DNA of 64,000 nt from Streptomyces sp. NBC_00820. Lineage in GTDB: Bacteria > Actinomycetota > Actinomycetes > Streptomycetales > Streptomycetaceae. Shown here piece after piece: positions 8,815-17,353 of this stretch. Below the pieces are notes generated by a model, which was given only the letters and a program-made list of their open reading frames with translations, was not told the DNA's origin and did not search any database. The DNA lies in contig NZ_CP108882.1 in the NCBI RefSeq assembly GCF_036347055.1, positions 620,001 to 684,000 on the forward strand, in the 5' to 3' direction. Position numbers and translations under genes: made by a program. Position 1 is the first letter of the stretch; each line of letters starts with the position of its first letter.

Positions 8815-10313
8815 GCTCCCTCCATCGCGCCGTCGCGGGCGGCCGGAGTGGTGCCCCGGGCGCGCCGAGCGCGCCGGGTGCCGTCGGACGGGGCGTCGCC
8901 GGGGATCGACAGGGAGGCCGCGCAGGCCGCGAGGGCGACGGCGCCCGCCATCGCGAAGGCCAGCAGATAGCCGTGCAGGGTGGGCACCGCGATGCCGCCG
9001 ACGAGGTTGCTGTGGTGCACGAGGACGGCGGCGACGGCGGCGCTGGAGACGGCCTGGCCGACGGTCCTCATCAGGACGTTGACGCCGTTGGCGGAGGCCG
9101 TCTGGCCGGCCGGTACGGCGCGCAGGATCAGGGTCGGCAGCGCGGAGTAGGCGAGCGTGGTGCCGCTCGCCACGACCGTCGCACCGAGGATGATCATCCA
9201 CAGGTCGCGGCTGTCGGCGATGCGCACCGCGTAGCCGCAGGCGATGACCGCGGCGCCCAGGGCGAGGGTGACGCGCGGGCCGCGTGCGGCGGAGATGCGG
9301 GCCGACACGGGGGACAGCAGCAGCATGGTCACGCCGCCGGGCAGCAGGCACAGGCCGGTGGCGACGATCGAGAGTCCGAGGCCGTATCCGGTGGCCTTCG
9401 GAGCCTGCACCAGCTGGGCGGTGACGAGCGAGTTGGCGTAGAAGGCGAACCCGGTGAGCAGGGCCGCCACATGGGACAGTCCGACCCGCGGCCGGGTCAC
9501 CAGACGCAGGTCGACCAGCGGCCGCTCGGCCCGCAGCTGCTGCCACCACCACAGGGCGAGGACGACGGCGGCCGCGACGAACAGCCCGAGGACCCGGGGA
9601 CTCCCCCAGCCCCACTGGCCGCCCTGGGAGACGCCCAGCAGCAGACACACCAGCGCGACGGCCAGACCGAGCGCGCCCAGGACGTCGAAGCGGCCCGGCT
9701 CCCGTACGGGCGACTCCCTGACCGCCCACCAGGTGGCCGTCACACCCAGCGCGCCCAGGGCACCGGTCAGCCAGAACATCGTGTGCCAGTCGGCGTACTG
9801 CACCACGACGGCGGCGAGCGGCAGGCCGAGGGCGGCGCCGATGCCGACGGTGGAACTCATCAGCGCCACCGCCGACCCCCGGCGCTCCGGCGGGAGTTCG
9901 TCGCGCAGGATGCTGATCGACAGCGGGACGACGGAGGCGGCGGCACCCTGCAGCGCGCGGGCCGCGATGAGCACCCCGATGTCGGAGGACAGGGCGCACA
10001 GCACGGAGCCGGCGGTCATCAGCGCGAGCGCGGCGATGAGCACCCGGCGCTTGCCGTACATGTCACCGGCCCGGCCGAGCACGGGTGTCAGCACCGCTCC
10101 GGAGAGCAGGGTCGCGGTGACCATCCAGGAGACGGCGGCCGCCGACGCCCCGGTCAGCCGGGGCAGGTCCGGCAGGAGCGGGACGACCACGGTCTGCATG
10201 ACGGCCATGAGGATGCCGCCCGACGCCAGCACGGGGATCGTGAGGCGGTCCCGCAGCCGGGGGGTCGCGCCGGGGGCGCGGGACGGCTCGGGTATCGGGG
10301 CGGAGGGGTCCAT
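8811..10313 (-). CDS. MFS drug exporter, 14-helix DHA2 type
   Basis: 500 residues with about 14 hydrophobic segments. The N-terminal part (ILMAVMQTVVVPLLPDLPR..AAAVSWMVTATLL) and the RAGDMYGKRR loop between helices 2 and 3 are typical of proton-driven multidrug exporters. GSAVALMSSTVGIGAALGLPLAA is the helix 5 antiporter region. ATG chosen because AGGAG lies 8 bases upstream. First gene of a two-gene operon with tetR. Expression is likely repressed by that regulator at the operator ~30 bases upstream. Substrate unknown. Confidence 0.9.
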   Translation of the reverse strand: MDPSAPIPEPSRAPGATPRLRDRLTIPVLASGGILMAVMQTVVVPLLPDLPRLTGASAAAVSWMVTATLLSGAVLTPVLGRAGDMYGKRRVLIAALALMTAGSVLCALSSDIGVLIAARALQGAAASVVPLSISILRDELPPERRGSAVALMSSTVGIGAALGLPLAAVVVQYADWHTMFWLTGALGALGVTATWWAVRESPVREPGRFDVLGALGLAVALVCLLLGVSQGGQWGWGSPRVLGLFVAAAVVLALWWWQQLRAERPLVDLRLVTRPRVGLSHVAALLTGFAFYANSLVTAQLVQAPKATGYGLGLSIVATGLCLLPGGVTMLLLSPVSARISAARGPRVTLALGAAVIACGYAVRIADSRDLWMIILGATVVASGTTLAYSALPTLILRAVPAGQTASANGVNVLMRTVGQAVSSAAVAAVLVHHSNLVGGIAVPTLHGYLLAFAMAGAVALAACAASLSIPGDAPSDGTRRARRARGTTPAARDGAMEGA

Positions 10314-10342
10314 CGGCGCTCCTGGAACTGCTCGGCGTTGAG

Positions 10343-10384
10343 GGTGAATCACTATTCACCCTATCGAGTGAATAGTGATTCACC
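10343..10384. promoter_or_regulatory. Double TetR operator: two nested palindromes inside a 17-bp inverted repeat
   Basis: GGTGAATCACTATTCAC at 10343-10359 and its exact reverse complement at 10368-10384 flank 8 bases. Each arm is itself a palindrome, GTGAAT-N4-ATTCAC (10344-10359 and 10368-10383), so there are two dimer sites 24 bases centre to centre, about two helical turns. It lies just upstream of the MFS start, the usual place for a TetR operator. Confidence 0.88.
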
Positions 10385-10407
10385 AACATTTCGCGGGCCG
10401 GCGCCCC

Positions 10408-11616
10408 CTAATCCCGGCGGGCCGACGAGCGGGCGTGCAGGGCGCGGGCGGCCCGGGGGCCGAGCCAGCGCTTGAGCCTGCGCAGGGGCTCCAGTTGCCC
10501 GGCCGCCTTGTCGAGGCCGTAGTACACCTGCGGCGGGATGTACGGGAGCAGCGGGGAGTGGCGCTGGCCGAGCAGCGCGAACATGCGGTGCGGCGGCAGG
10601 TCGATGTAGCGGGGCAGGTTCTCGTACCACTGGGCGCTGTAGCGGGCCGCGCTCTGCACGGAGAGCAGTTCGCTCCTGCGTCGGCTCTCGTAGGCGGTCA
10701 GGGCCTCGGGCACGGTGTCGTGCGCGCGCAGGGCGGTGGCCAGGCACATGGCGTCCTCCAGGGCGAGGGTGGTGCCCGCGCCGATGGAGTAGTGGGTGGT
10801 GTGGGCGGCGTCGCCGAGCAGAACGACGTTGCCGTGGTGCCAGCTGCTGTTGGTGAGGGTGCGGAAGTTCAGCCACGGGGTGGTGCCGGTGGCCGAGGGG
10901 CGGGCGATGAGGGGGTGGCCGTCGAGGACGCCGGCGAAGAGTTTCTCCAGCGTCGCGAGTCCCTCACCCTCGTCCGCACGGTCCAGGCCGAGTCCGGCGA
11001 AGGTCGACGGGGCGCACTCGACGACGCAGGTGCTGTGCCCGCCGCTGTAGCCGTAGCCGTAGGCCCAGATCCAGCCGTGCTCGGTCTCGGTGAACGCGAA
11101 GGTGAAGGCGTCGAACACCTTGGTGGTGCCGAGCCAGACGTAGTGGTTGCGGCCCGTGGTGATCCGCGTGCCGAAGTGTGCGGAGCGGCGCTCCCGCAGC
11201 GCGCTGCGCACCCCGTCGGCGGCGACCACGAGGTCGGCGCCGGCCGGGGGTTCGGTGATCTCGCTCTCGAACTCCAGCCGTACGCCCAGGGTCCGTGCGC
11301 GGTCGGCGAGCAGTTCGAGGAGACGGTGGCGGCCGATGCCGTGGCCCTGGTCGCCGTGGTGGCGCGTGGTCAGGTCCCGTACGTGGGCGACGCCGTCGCT
11401 CCAGCGGACCGAGTGCTCCTCGATCGCGCTCGCCGACGCGGGGTCGTGGGTCCGGAGCCTGTCGAGCAGCCCCTGCCAGTAGGTGACGCCCCAGCCGTAG
11501 GTCGAGCCCTCGGGGTCGCGTTCGTGGACGGTGACGTCATGGGCGGGGTTCTGCCGCTTGAGCAGGATGGCGAGGTACAGACCGGCGGGCCCGCCTCCGA
11601 CACAGACGACCTTCAC
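10408..11616 (-). CDS. FAD-dependent monooxygenase, salicylyl-CoA 5-hydroxylase (SdgC)-like
   Basis: 402 residues. GTG at 11616 (AGGGG 7 bases upstream) begins MKVVCVGGGPAGLYLAILLK, an N-terminal Rossmann FAD site. The following DVTVHERDPEGSTYGWGVTYW matches the salicylyl-CoA/anthraniloyl-CoA hydroxylase group rather than generic PHBH enzymes. The second FAD motif is LLGDAAHTTHYSIGAGTTLALEDA. Expected reaction: NAD(P)H-dependent ring hydroxylation of an aryl-CoA thioester. The CoA ligase and thioesterase or dioxygenase partners of the sdg pathway are not beside it, so the substrate is unproven. Confidence 0.82.
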   Translation of the reverse strand: MKVVCVGGGPAGLYLAILLKRQNPAHDVTVHERDPEGSTYGWGVTYWQGLLDRLRTHDPASASAIEEHSVRWSDGVAHVRDLTTRHHGDQGHGIGRHRLLELLADRARTLGVRLEFESEITEPPAGADLVVAADGVRSALRERRSAHFGTRITTGRNHYVWLGTTKVFDAFTFAFTETEHGWIWAYGYGYSGGHSTCVVECAPSTFAGLGLDRADEGEGLATLEKLFAGVLDGHPLIARPSATGTTPWLNFRTLTNSSWHHGNVVLLGDAAHTTHYSIGAGTTLALEDAMCLATALRAHDTVPEALTAYESRRRSELLSVQSAARYSAQWYENLPRYIDLPPHRMFALLGQRHSPLLPYIPPQVYYGLDKAAGQLEPLRRLKRWLGPRAARALHARSSARRD

Positions 11617-11707
11617 TCGCACACCCCTGACGGTTACCTGACGTAGCTGTTCGGCCTCGCAGGGTAGCAGGGGGTGGGTGACACAAAGGCGGGGCCGGCG
11701 CACCCGC

Positions 11708-11888
11708 CCAGGTCCTGTCGTCGAACTCCCGTCGTTCGCCCGGAGGGCGGGCCTCGCGGCGTCAGGTGCGTTCTCTCGGCGTGCCGGGCCCTGGCCCGCG
11801 TACTGGATGTACGTGGGTCGGGGCCCGGTGCGGCGAGAGGACGTGCATGGCGTCGCGAGGCAGGCAGGAGTTTGACGACAGGGCCTGG
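11708..11888. mobile_element. MITE-like imperfect long palindrome
   Basis: The ends CCAGGTCCTGTCGTCGAACT and, inverted, CCAGGCCCTGTCGTCAAACT match at 18 of 20 positions. The inner parts also pair: CTCGGCGTGCCGGGCCC against the complement of GGGCCCGGTGCGGCGAG, meeting at TGGATGTACG near 11808. The left arm has ~20 extra bases. No ORF inside is convincing. This is the form of a non-autonomous element mobilised by an IS transposase elsewhere; no target duplication is clear. Confidence 0.6.
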
Positions 11889-11919
11889 CCCCGCCTTCGT
11901 CCGCGCCGCGGGCTTGCGG

Positions 11920-12624
11920 TCAGCCCTCGGCGGTACGGCACTCCGGGTGGCCCCAGCCCTGCGCGTTCTTGGCGATGGACTCGCCGGCCGCGTAGGAGCG
12001 GCCGCAGACGCAGCGGCCGGGGAACTTCGCCTTGAGGGTGCGGGAGGACGGTCCGCCGCCGGTGCCGGCGGACGCCGCGCCGCCGGTACGGCGGGACGGC
12101 TTGCGGCGCGCGGCGGAGGACGCCGGGGTGTCGGGCGACGCCGGCGGCTCCGGGGAGCCGAGGGCGCTGCCGGCCGCTTCCTGGACCGAGGCGGCCTGGC
12201 TGGCGGCACGGTCGGCGAAGTCGTTCAGCGGGTCGCCGTCGACCTGGTGGGCGGGGACGTAACGGAACTCGACGGACCGGCCGCCGAGAAGTTCGTCGAT
12301 GCGGACCACCAGCTCCTGGTTGGCGACCGGCTTGCCGGCGGACGTCTTCCAGCCGTTGCGCTTCCAGCCGGGCAGCCAGGTGGTGACGGCCTTCATCGCG
12401 TACTGGGAGTCCATCCGGATCTCCAGCGGCACGCCGGGGTCGGTCGCCGCCAGCAGTTGTTCCAGCGCCGTCAGTTCGGCGACGTTGTTGGTGGCCCTGC
12501 CGAGCGGGCCGGCCTCCCAGCGGACCGGGGTCCGCTCGTCCTCGGACACCACCCACGCCCAGGCGGCGGGTCCGGGGTTTCCCTTCGAAGCCCCGTCGCA
12601 CGCGGCCACTACACGTTCAAGCAT
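11920..12624 (-). CDS. rnhA: Ribonuclease HI with Cys-rich C-terminal extension
   Basis: 234 residues from ATG 12624 (GTG 12630 and ATG 12636 are in-frame alternatives). Residues 1-~145 are RNase HI: CDGASKGNPGP, NNVAELTALEQLL, MDSQYAMKAVTTW and NDFADRAA supply the four acidic metal ligands and the HQ of VPAHQVDGDP. It cuts RNA in RNA-DNA hybrids. A Pro/Ala/Ser linker then leads to a ~40-residue tail, KFPGRCVCGRSYAAGESI..GWGHPEC, with CxC...HPEC spacing that could bind zinc. Most RNase HI proteins lack this tail. Confidence 0.9.
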   Translation of the reverse strand: MLERVVAACDGASKGNPGPAAWAWVVSEDERTPVRWEAGPLGRATNNVAELTALEQLLAATDPGVPLEIRMDSQYAMKAVTTWLPGWKRNGWKTSAGKPVANQELVVRIDELLGGRSVEFRYVPAHQVDGDPLNDFADRAASQAASVQEAAGSALGSPEPPASPDTPASSAARRKPSRRTGGAASAGTGGGPSSRTLKAKFPGRCVCGRSYAAGESIAKNAQGWGHPECRTAEG

Positions 12625-12675
12625 GGACACGATCATGCCACGGGCGGCGGGCCCGTCCGTCCGGCCGGGTGCCGG

Positions 12676-13470
12676 TCAGACGTCCCTGGTCTTCGGCATC
12701 TCGCCCTCGGTGGTCGTGATGTCGATCACCGAGAAGTTCGCGCCCTGCGGGTCGGTGAGCGCCGCGAACCGTCCGAAGGGGCTGGTCATCGGGCCGAAGC
12801 GCAGGACGGCGCCGTGCTCGGTGGCCTGGGCCACGGCCGCGTCGCAGTCGTCGACCGTGTAGTAGACGTTGATGTACGACGGCACCTCGGGCGGGAAGTC
12901 GTCGGTCATCCGCATCCGGCCGAGCACGGTTTTCTCACCGATGTCGAACATCCGGAAGTCGACCGCGTCGTCCTCGACGTCCTTCATCCGGTAGGGGAAG
13001 ACGGCGGAGAAGAAGGCGTCCGTCGCCTCCGGGTCACGGGTGAAGACCTCCGCCCAGCAGTACGCGCCGGGGGTCGCCGTCGCCTCGAAGCCCTCGTGGG
13101 CGCCCGGCTGCCAGACACCGAACACGGCGCCGCTGGGCTCGCGGGCCAGGCACATCGTGCCGAAGTCGCCGACCTGCATCGGCTCCATCAGCACGTCGCC
13201 GCCGTTCTCCCGGATGCGCTCCGCGGTCGCGGCCGCGTCCGGAGAGGAGAAGTACAGGCACCACTGCGACTGGCCCTCCTGGCCGGGCATCGGCGGGACG
13301 ACGGCGGCCACCGCCTTGTCGTCCACGAAGACCTGGGTGTAATTGCCGTACTCCGACGACGACTCGCCGAAGGTCCAGCCGAGGACCTCCCCGTAGAACC
13401 TCTTGGCACCCTCCAGGTCGGTGAACATCGCGTCGGCCCAGCAGGGCGTTCCTTCGGGTTGCACGGCCAT
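12676..13470 (-). CDS. VOC (glyoxalase/dioxygenase fold) protein, two tandem domains
   Basis: 264 residues with two beta-alpha-beta-beta-beta domains: [28 protein letters not shown] (from residue 7) and [26 protein letters not shown] (from ~137), each ending in the GDPQG/PSG-type strand. This resembles actinobacterial CFP30B-type proteins often annotated as hydroxylases. No clear metal-ligand set lets me name a reaction. It faces away from the 2-MIB operon and shares its upstream region. Confidence 0.82.
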   Translation of the reverse strand: MAVQPEGTPCWADAMFTDLEGAKRFYGEVLGWTFGESSSEYGNYTQVFVDDKAVAAVVPPMPGQEGQSQWCLYFSSPDAAATAERIRENGGDVLMEPMQVGDFGTMCLAREPSGAVFGVWQPGAHEGFEATATPGAYCWAEVFTRDPEATDAFFSAVFPYRMKDVEDDAVDFRMFDIGEKTVLGRMRMTDDFPPEVPSYINVYYTVDDCDAAVAQATEHGAVLRFGPMTSPFGRFAALTDPQGANFSVIDITTTEGEMPKTRDV

Positions 13471-13798
13471 GGTCGGGCCCTCTCGGTCGGGTGGGTTCGC
13501 CTTTTCCGCCCCGGGACATCACGCTAGCCATCCCTCGTTCCGCCCGCGCGCCGAAAGGCCGCGGCGTCCGTACACCAGGGCGCGGGAGCGGGGGACCGGC
13601 GCGCGATCACGGCGCGGGCGCCGAGTGCCCCCGGCAGCGGGTTTGCGCAACACGGAGATCAAAACCGCCCCTTTCGCGCTGTACCCGCAGCTCACGCGTG
13701 CTGTTTGGCTTGGCGCAGCGCACCGGCACCCGGCGCACCACCGACCGATCCGTTCACCGTTGTTCACCTCTGCTGTCCGCCTCTGTGATGGAGGGAAA
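13471..13798. promoter_or_regulatory. Control region between VOC gene and 2-MIB operon; GTTCACC direct repeat
   Basis: No gene is credible here. GTTCACC occurs at 13752 and 13762, ten bases apart, 31-47 bases before the shell gene start. GTTCAC(C/T) repeats are the core of Streptomyces PhoP boxes, but those have an 11-base period, so assignment is tentative. GGAGGG immediately before the GTG is the ribosome site. Confidence 0.4.
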
Positions 13799-15241
13799 GT
13801 GTCCACACCGGACATCGCCACCGCATCCACCGTCGACGAACCCGAACCAGTCCCCTCGGCCGGCGGGCAGCTCACGAGCCTGAGCACCCGGGCGGCCCGC
13901 CGGCTCGCCACCACGACCAAGTCCGAACCGCAGATGCAGGGCATCAGCTCGCGATGGCTGCTGAAGTCGCTGCCCTGGGTGGACGTGCGCGGCGGTACCT
14001 ACCGGGTCAACCGGCGCCTGCAGCTGCGCACCGGTCGCGGGCGGGTGCATTTCGAGCACAACGGCGCCGACGACATCCGGGTCGTTCCGCAGACGCTGAC
14101 CGAGCTGCCGATACTGCGCGGTTATCCGGACCTCGAGGTGCTGCGGGAGATCGCCTCCCGCTTCCAGCCCCGGGAGGTGCGGGCCGGACAGGTCCTGTTC
14201 GAGGCCGGGCAGCCGGTCACCGAGGCCTACCTGGTGGCGCATGGCCGCTTCACCCGCTACACGTCCGGCAAGTACGGGGAGGAGGAGGTCCTCGGGCTCG
14301 TCACGGGCGGCGACCAGATGGGTGACGAGGCGGTCGGGCACTCCGACCCGCTGTGGCTTGCCTCGGTCCGGGCGGAGACCGCGGGCGTGGTGCTGGTGCT
14401 GCCCTGGGCGGCCGTGCGGGACCTGACCGACCGCGTGCCCTCCCTCGACGCGCACCTGCGGGCGTACGTCGACCGGCAGGCCAGGCCCATGAACCGCAAG
14501 GGCGAGGCGGAGGTCCCCGTCCACGCCGGCCACGTGGGTGAACCGACCCTGCGGGGCGGCTTCGTCGACTACGAACTCGCCCCGCGCGAATACGAGTTGT
14601 CGCTCACCCAGACCGTGCTGCGGGTCCACAGCCGGGTCGCCGACCTCTACAACGATCCGATGGACCAGACACAGCAGCAGTTGCGGCTCACGGTCGAGGA
14701 GATCCGCGAGCGGCAGGAGTGGGAGCTGGTCAACAACCGGGAGTTCGGGCTGCTCCACAACATCGACCACGGGCAGCGGATCAGCACCCACACCGGACCG
14801 CCGACGCCGGACGACATGGACGAGCTGCTGACGATGCGGCGCAGCACCAAGGTGTTCCTCGCGCATCCCAAGGCGATCGCGGCCTTGTTCCGGCAGTGCA
14901 ACCGGCGCGGCCTGGTGCCGGGTACCGCGAACGTCGACGGGCGCGAGGTGCCGGCCTGGCGCGGTGTGCCGCTCCTGCCGTGCGGCAAGATCCCCGTCGG
15001 CGAGGACCACACCAGCAGCATCATCGCGCTGCGCACCGGCGAGGCCGACCAGGGGGTCGTCGGCCTGTACCAGACCGGCATCCCCGAGGAGTACCAACCC
15101 GGCCTGAACGTCCGCTTCATGGGCATCGACAGCGCCGCGATCATCAACTACCTCGTCACGGCCTACTACTCGCTGGCCATCCTGGTCCCCGACGCGGCGG
15201 GAGTCCTGGAGAACGTCCAGATCGGCCGGACGGCCGAGTGA
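13799..15241 (+). CDS. Family 2B encapsulin shell protein (cyclic-nucleotide-binding domain type, EshA-like)
   Basis: 480 residues. GTG 13799 chosen because GGAGGG sits just upstream and the protein then begins [10 protein letters not shown], as in relatives; the frame is open further back without a ribosome site. Residues ~45-75 are the N-arm ([26 protein letters not shown]). An inserted cyclic-nucleotide-binding fold spans ~105-225. The HK97-type P and A domains follow ([58 protein letters not shown]). In S. griseus the homologous shell encloses 2-MIB synthase (established knowledge). First gene of the operon, 16 bases from the next. Confidence 0.92.
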   Translation: MSTPDIATASTVDEPEPVPSAGGQLTSLSTRAARRLATTTKSEPQMQGISSRWLLKSLPWVDVRGGTYRVNRRLQLRTGRGRVHFEHNGADDIRVVPQTLTELPILRGYPDLEVLREIASRFQPREVRAGQVLFEAGQPVTEAYLVAHGRFTRYTSGKYGEEEVLGLVTGGDQMGDEAVGHSDPLWLASVRAETAGVVLVLPWAAVRDLTDRVPSLDAHLRAYVDRQARPMNRKGEAEVPVHAGHVGEPTLRGGFVDYELAPREYELSLTQTVLRVHSRVADLYNDPMDQTQQQLRLTVEEIRERQEWELVNNREFGLLHNIDHGQRISTHTGPPTPDDMDELLTMRRSTKVFLAHPKAIAALFRQCNRRGLVPGTANVDGREVPAWRGVPLLPCGKIPVGEDHTSSIIALRTGEADQGVVGLYQTGIPEEYQPGLNVRFMGIDSAAIINYLVTAYYSLAILVPDAAGVLENVQIGRTAE

Positions 15242-15257
15242 CGGCCTGGAGCACACC

Positions 15258-16310
15258 ATGAGCACACCCACCGACTCCTACACGCTGCCCGGTCCGCCGG
15301 ACATCGCCCGGAGCCTGCGCCCGCAGCGGCGCACCGGCACGATCCCCGGACTGCACCACCGGCCGGCCGTTCCCGCCGACCCGGTCAAGGCGGCCGAGGT
15401 CGACCGCCGGCTGGAGACCTGGGCGCGCGGCCTGGACCTGTTCCCGGAAGCCTGGAAGGGGGACTTCTCGGGCTTCCAGTTCGGGCGGGCCGTCGCACTC
15501 CAGCATCCGGGCGCCCTGGACCTGGAACGGCTGACGGTCGCCGGGCAGCTGCTGCTCGCCGAGAACGTCGTCGACTCCTGCTACTGCGAGGAGGACGAGG
15601 GCCGGGGCGGGGCGCGGCGCGGGCTCGGCGCCCGGCTGATCATGGCCCAGTCGGCGATCGACCCCTACCACGGCGTGCCGGAACTGGAGGAGGAGTGGCG
15701 GGAGGGCATGCGGGCCGACGGCCCCCTGCGCTCGTACCACTTCGCCCTCGCCGACTACGCGGCCTTCGCGACACCGAGCCAGACCGACCGGTTCGTGCAC
15801 GACATCGCCCGGCTGCACCTGGGCTATCTCGCGGAGGCCGCCTGGGCCGAGACCCGGCATGTGCCGCGGGTGTGGGAGTACCTGGTCATGCGGCAGTTCA
15901 ACAACTTCCGTCCCTGTCTGTCGATCGTCGACGCGGTGGACGGCTACGAGCTGCCCGAACAGGTCTACGCCCGCCCCGAGATCCAGCGGATCACCGCCCT
16001 GGCCTGCAACGCCACCACCATCGTCAACGACCTGTACTCCTTCACCAAGGAGCTGGCCAGCGACCCCGACCACCTCAACCTGCCCCAGGTCGTCGCGGCC
16101 AACGAGCGCCGCGGACTGAAGGCCGCCTATCTGAAGTCCGTCGAGATCCACAACCGGATCATGGAGGCCTTCGAGGAGGAGTCGGCCCTTCTGTCCGCCG
16201 GCTCGCCGCTCGTCGAGCGCTACGCCCAGGGGCTCGCCGCCTGGGTGTCGGGCAACCACGAGTGGCACGCCACCAACACCCACCGCTACCACCTGCCCGA
16301 CTACTGGTGA
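15258..16310 (+). CDS. 2-Methylisoborneol synthase (class I terpene cyclase), short N-terminus
   Basis: 350 residues. Cyclises 2-methyl-GPP to 2-MIB. The metal site ENVVDSCYCEE has Asp106 and Glu111, but the usual DDCYCED second Asp is Ser107 and its last Asp is Glu112. The NSE motif NDLYSFTKE (257-265) and C-terminal HRY are intact, as is LGYLAEAAWAETRHVPRVWEYLVMRQFNNFRP in segments. Only ~28 residues precede the conserved IPGLHHRPAV, whereas homologues such as SCO7700 have a disordered Pro/Gly-rich extension of ~100 used for encapsulin loading. ATG after a TGGAG site. Could make another methylated monoterpene such as 2-methylenebornane. Confidence 0.9.
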   Translation: MSTPTDSYTLPGPPDIARSLRPQRRTGTIPGLHHRPAVPADPVKAAEVDRRLETWARGLDLFPEAWKGDFSGFQFGRAVALQHPGALDLERLTVAGQLLLAENVVDSCYCEEDEGRGGARRGLGARLIMAQSAIDPYHGVPELEEEWREGMRADGPLRSYHFALADYAAFATPSQTDRFVHDIARLHLGYLAEAAWAETRHVPRVWEYLVMRQFNNFRPCLSIVDAVDGYELPEQVYARPEIQRITALACNATTIVNDLYSFTKELASDPDHLNLPQVVAANERRGLKAAYLKSVEIHNRIMEAFEEESALLSAGSPLVERYAQGLAAWVSGNHEWHATNTHRYHLPDYW

Positions 16311-16378
16311 CCGCCCCTACGGGCAACCGTCACCCGCTCTTCCGGAAACACCGTCATCTGCGCAACGAGGAGTCACCC

Positions 16379-17257
16379 TTGACGACCGCCCCCGTCGCCC
16401 GGACCGTACCGGCCGCCGTGCCGGCCCAGTCCACCTACCAGAACCGCGTCGCGGAGTACTGGAACGCCGAGGAGAACCCGGTCAACCTCGAACTCGGGAA
16501 GCTCGACGACCTCTACCACCACCACTACGGCATCGGAGCGGCCGACCGGACGGTCCTCGACGACCCCGACCCGGACCGCCGCAGGGACCGCGTCACGGCC
16601 GAACTGCACCGACTGGAGCACGCCCAGGCCGAGTTGCTCGCGGCCCACCTCGGGCCCCTCTCCCCCGCCGACCGGGTCTTCGACGCCGGCTGCGGGCGCG
16701 GCGGCGGCAGCGTCACCGCGCACCTGCGCTACGGCTGCCACGCCGACGGTGTCACCATCTCCGCCAAACAGGCCGACTTCGCCAACGAGCAGGCGCGCGC
16801 CCGCGGCATCGACGGCAAGGTCCGCTACCACCACCGCAACATGCTCGACACCGGCTTCACGACGGGCGCGTACGCGGCGTCGTGGAACAACGAGTCGACC
16901 ATGTACGTCGAGCTGGACCTGCTCTTCGCCGAGCACGCCCGGCTGCTGCGCCGCGGCGGGCGGTACGTGACGATCACCGGCTGCTACAACAACACCTACG
17001 GGCAGGCCTCGCGCGAGGTGTCGCTGATCAACGCGCACTACATCTGCGACATCCATCCGCGCTCGGAGTACTTCAAGGCGATGGCCCGCAACCGCCTGGT
17101 GCCGGTCCACGTGGAGGATCTGACGGAGGCGACGATCCCCTACTGGGAACTGCGCAAGGAGGCGGACCACCTGGTCACGGGCATCGAGGACGCGTTCCTC
17201 GACGCGTACCGCAACGGCAGCTTCCAGTATCTGCTCATCGTGGCCGACCGGGTCTGA
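16379..17257 (+). CDS. Geranyl diphosphate 2-C-methyltransferase
   Basis: 292 residues from a TTG codon 7 bases after GAGGAG; this start gives the same length as S. coelicolor SCO7701. The SAM-binding motif FDAGCGRGGGSVTAH is at ~101-115. YHHHYGIG (46-53), ASWNNESTMYV and the final GSFQYLLIVADRV are diagnostic of the family. It methylates C2 of GPP to give the substrate of the cyclase upstream. Last gene of the operon, followed by a strong hairpin. Confidence 0.95.
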   Translation: MTTAPVARTVPAAVPAQSTYQNRVAEYWNAEENPVNLELGKLDDLYHHHYGIGAADRTVLDDPDPDRRRDRVTAELHRLEHAQAELLAAHLGPLSPADRVFDAGCGRGGGSVTAHLRYGCHADGVTISAKQADFANEQARARGIDGKVRYHHRNMLDTGFTTGAYAASWNNESTMYVELDLLFAEHARLLRRGGRYVTITGCYNNTYGQASREVSLINAHYICDIHPRSEYFKAMARNRLVPVHVEDLTEATIPYWELRKEADHLVTGIEDAFLDAYRNGSFQYLLIVADRV

Positions 17258-17271
17258 CCCCGGCCGCCGGT

Positions 17272-17303
17272 AGCGGGGCGGTGTCGCCGGACACCGCCCC
17301 GCT
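17272..17303 (+). terminator. Terminator hairpin of the 2-MIB operon
   Basis: A perfect 14-base stem (17272-17285 with 17290-17303) and a GCCG loop begin 15 bases after the methyltransferase stop. There is no U-tract, which is common for Streptomyces terminators. Confidence 0.8.
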
Positions 17304-17353
17304 GTCCGTTGTCCGCTCGACAGGACCGGCGCCGGGGCCTTGGATGGGGGCTC

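Noticed and set aside
8815..9999. TetR frame extended to 624 residues through the MFS gene
   Set aside because: This is a shadow frame; the regulator starts at the GTGA overlap.
13403..13798. Upstream extension of the encapsulin shell protein
   Set aside because: The extension overlaps the VOC gene start, has no ribosome site, and homologues begin near MSTPDI.
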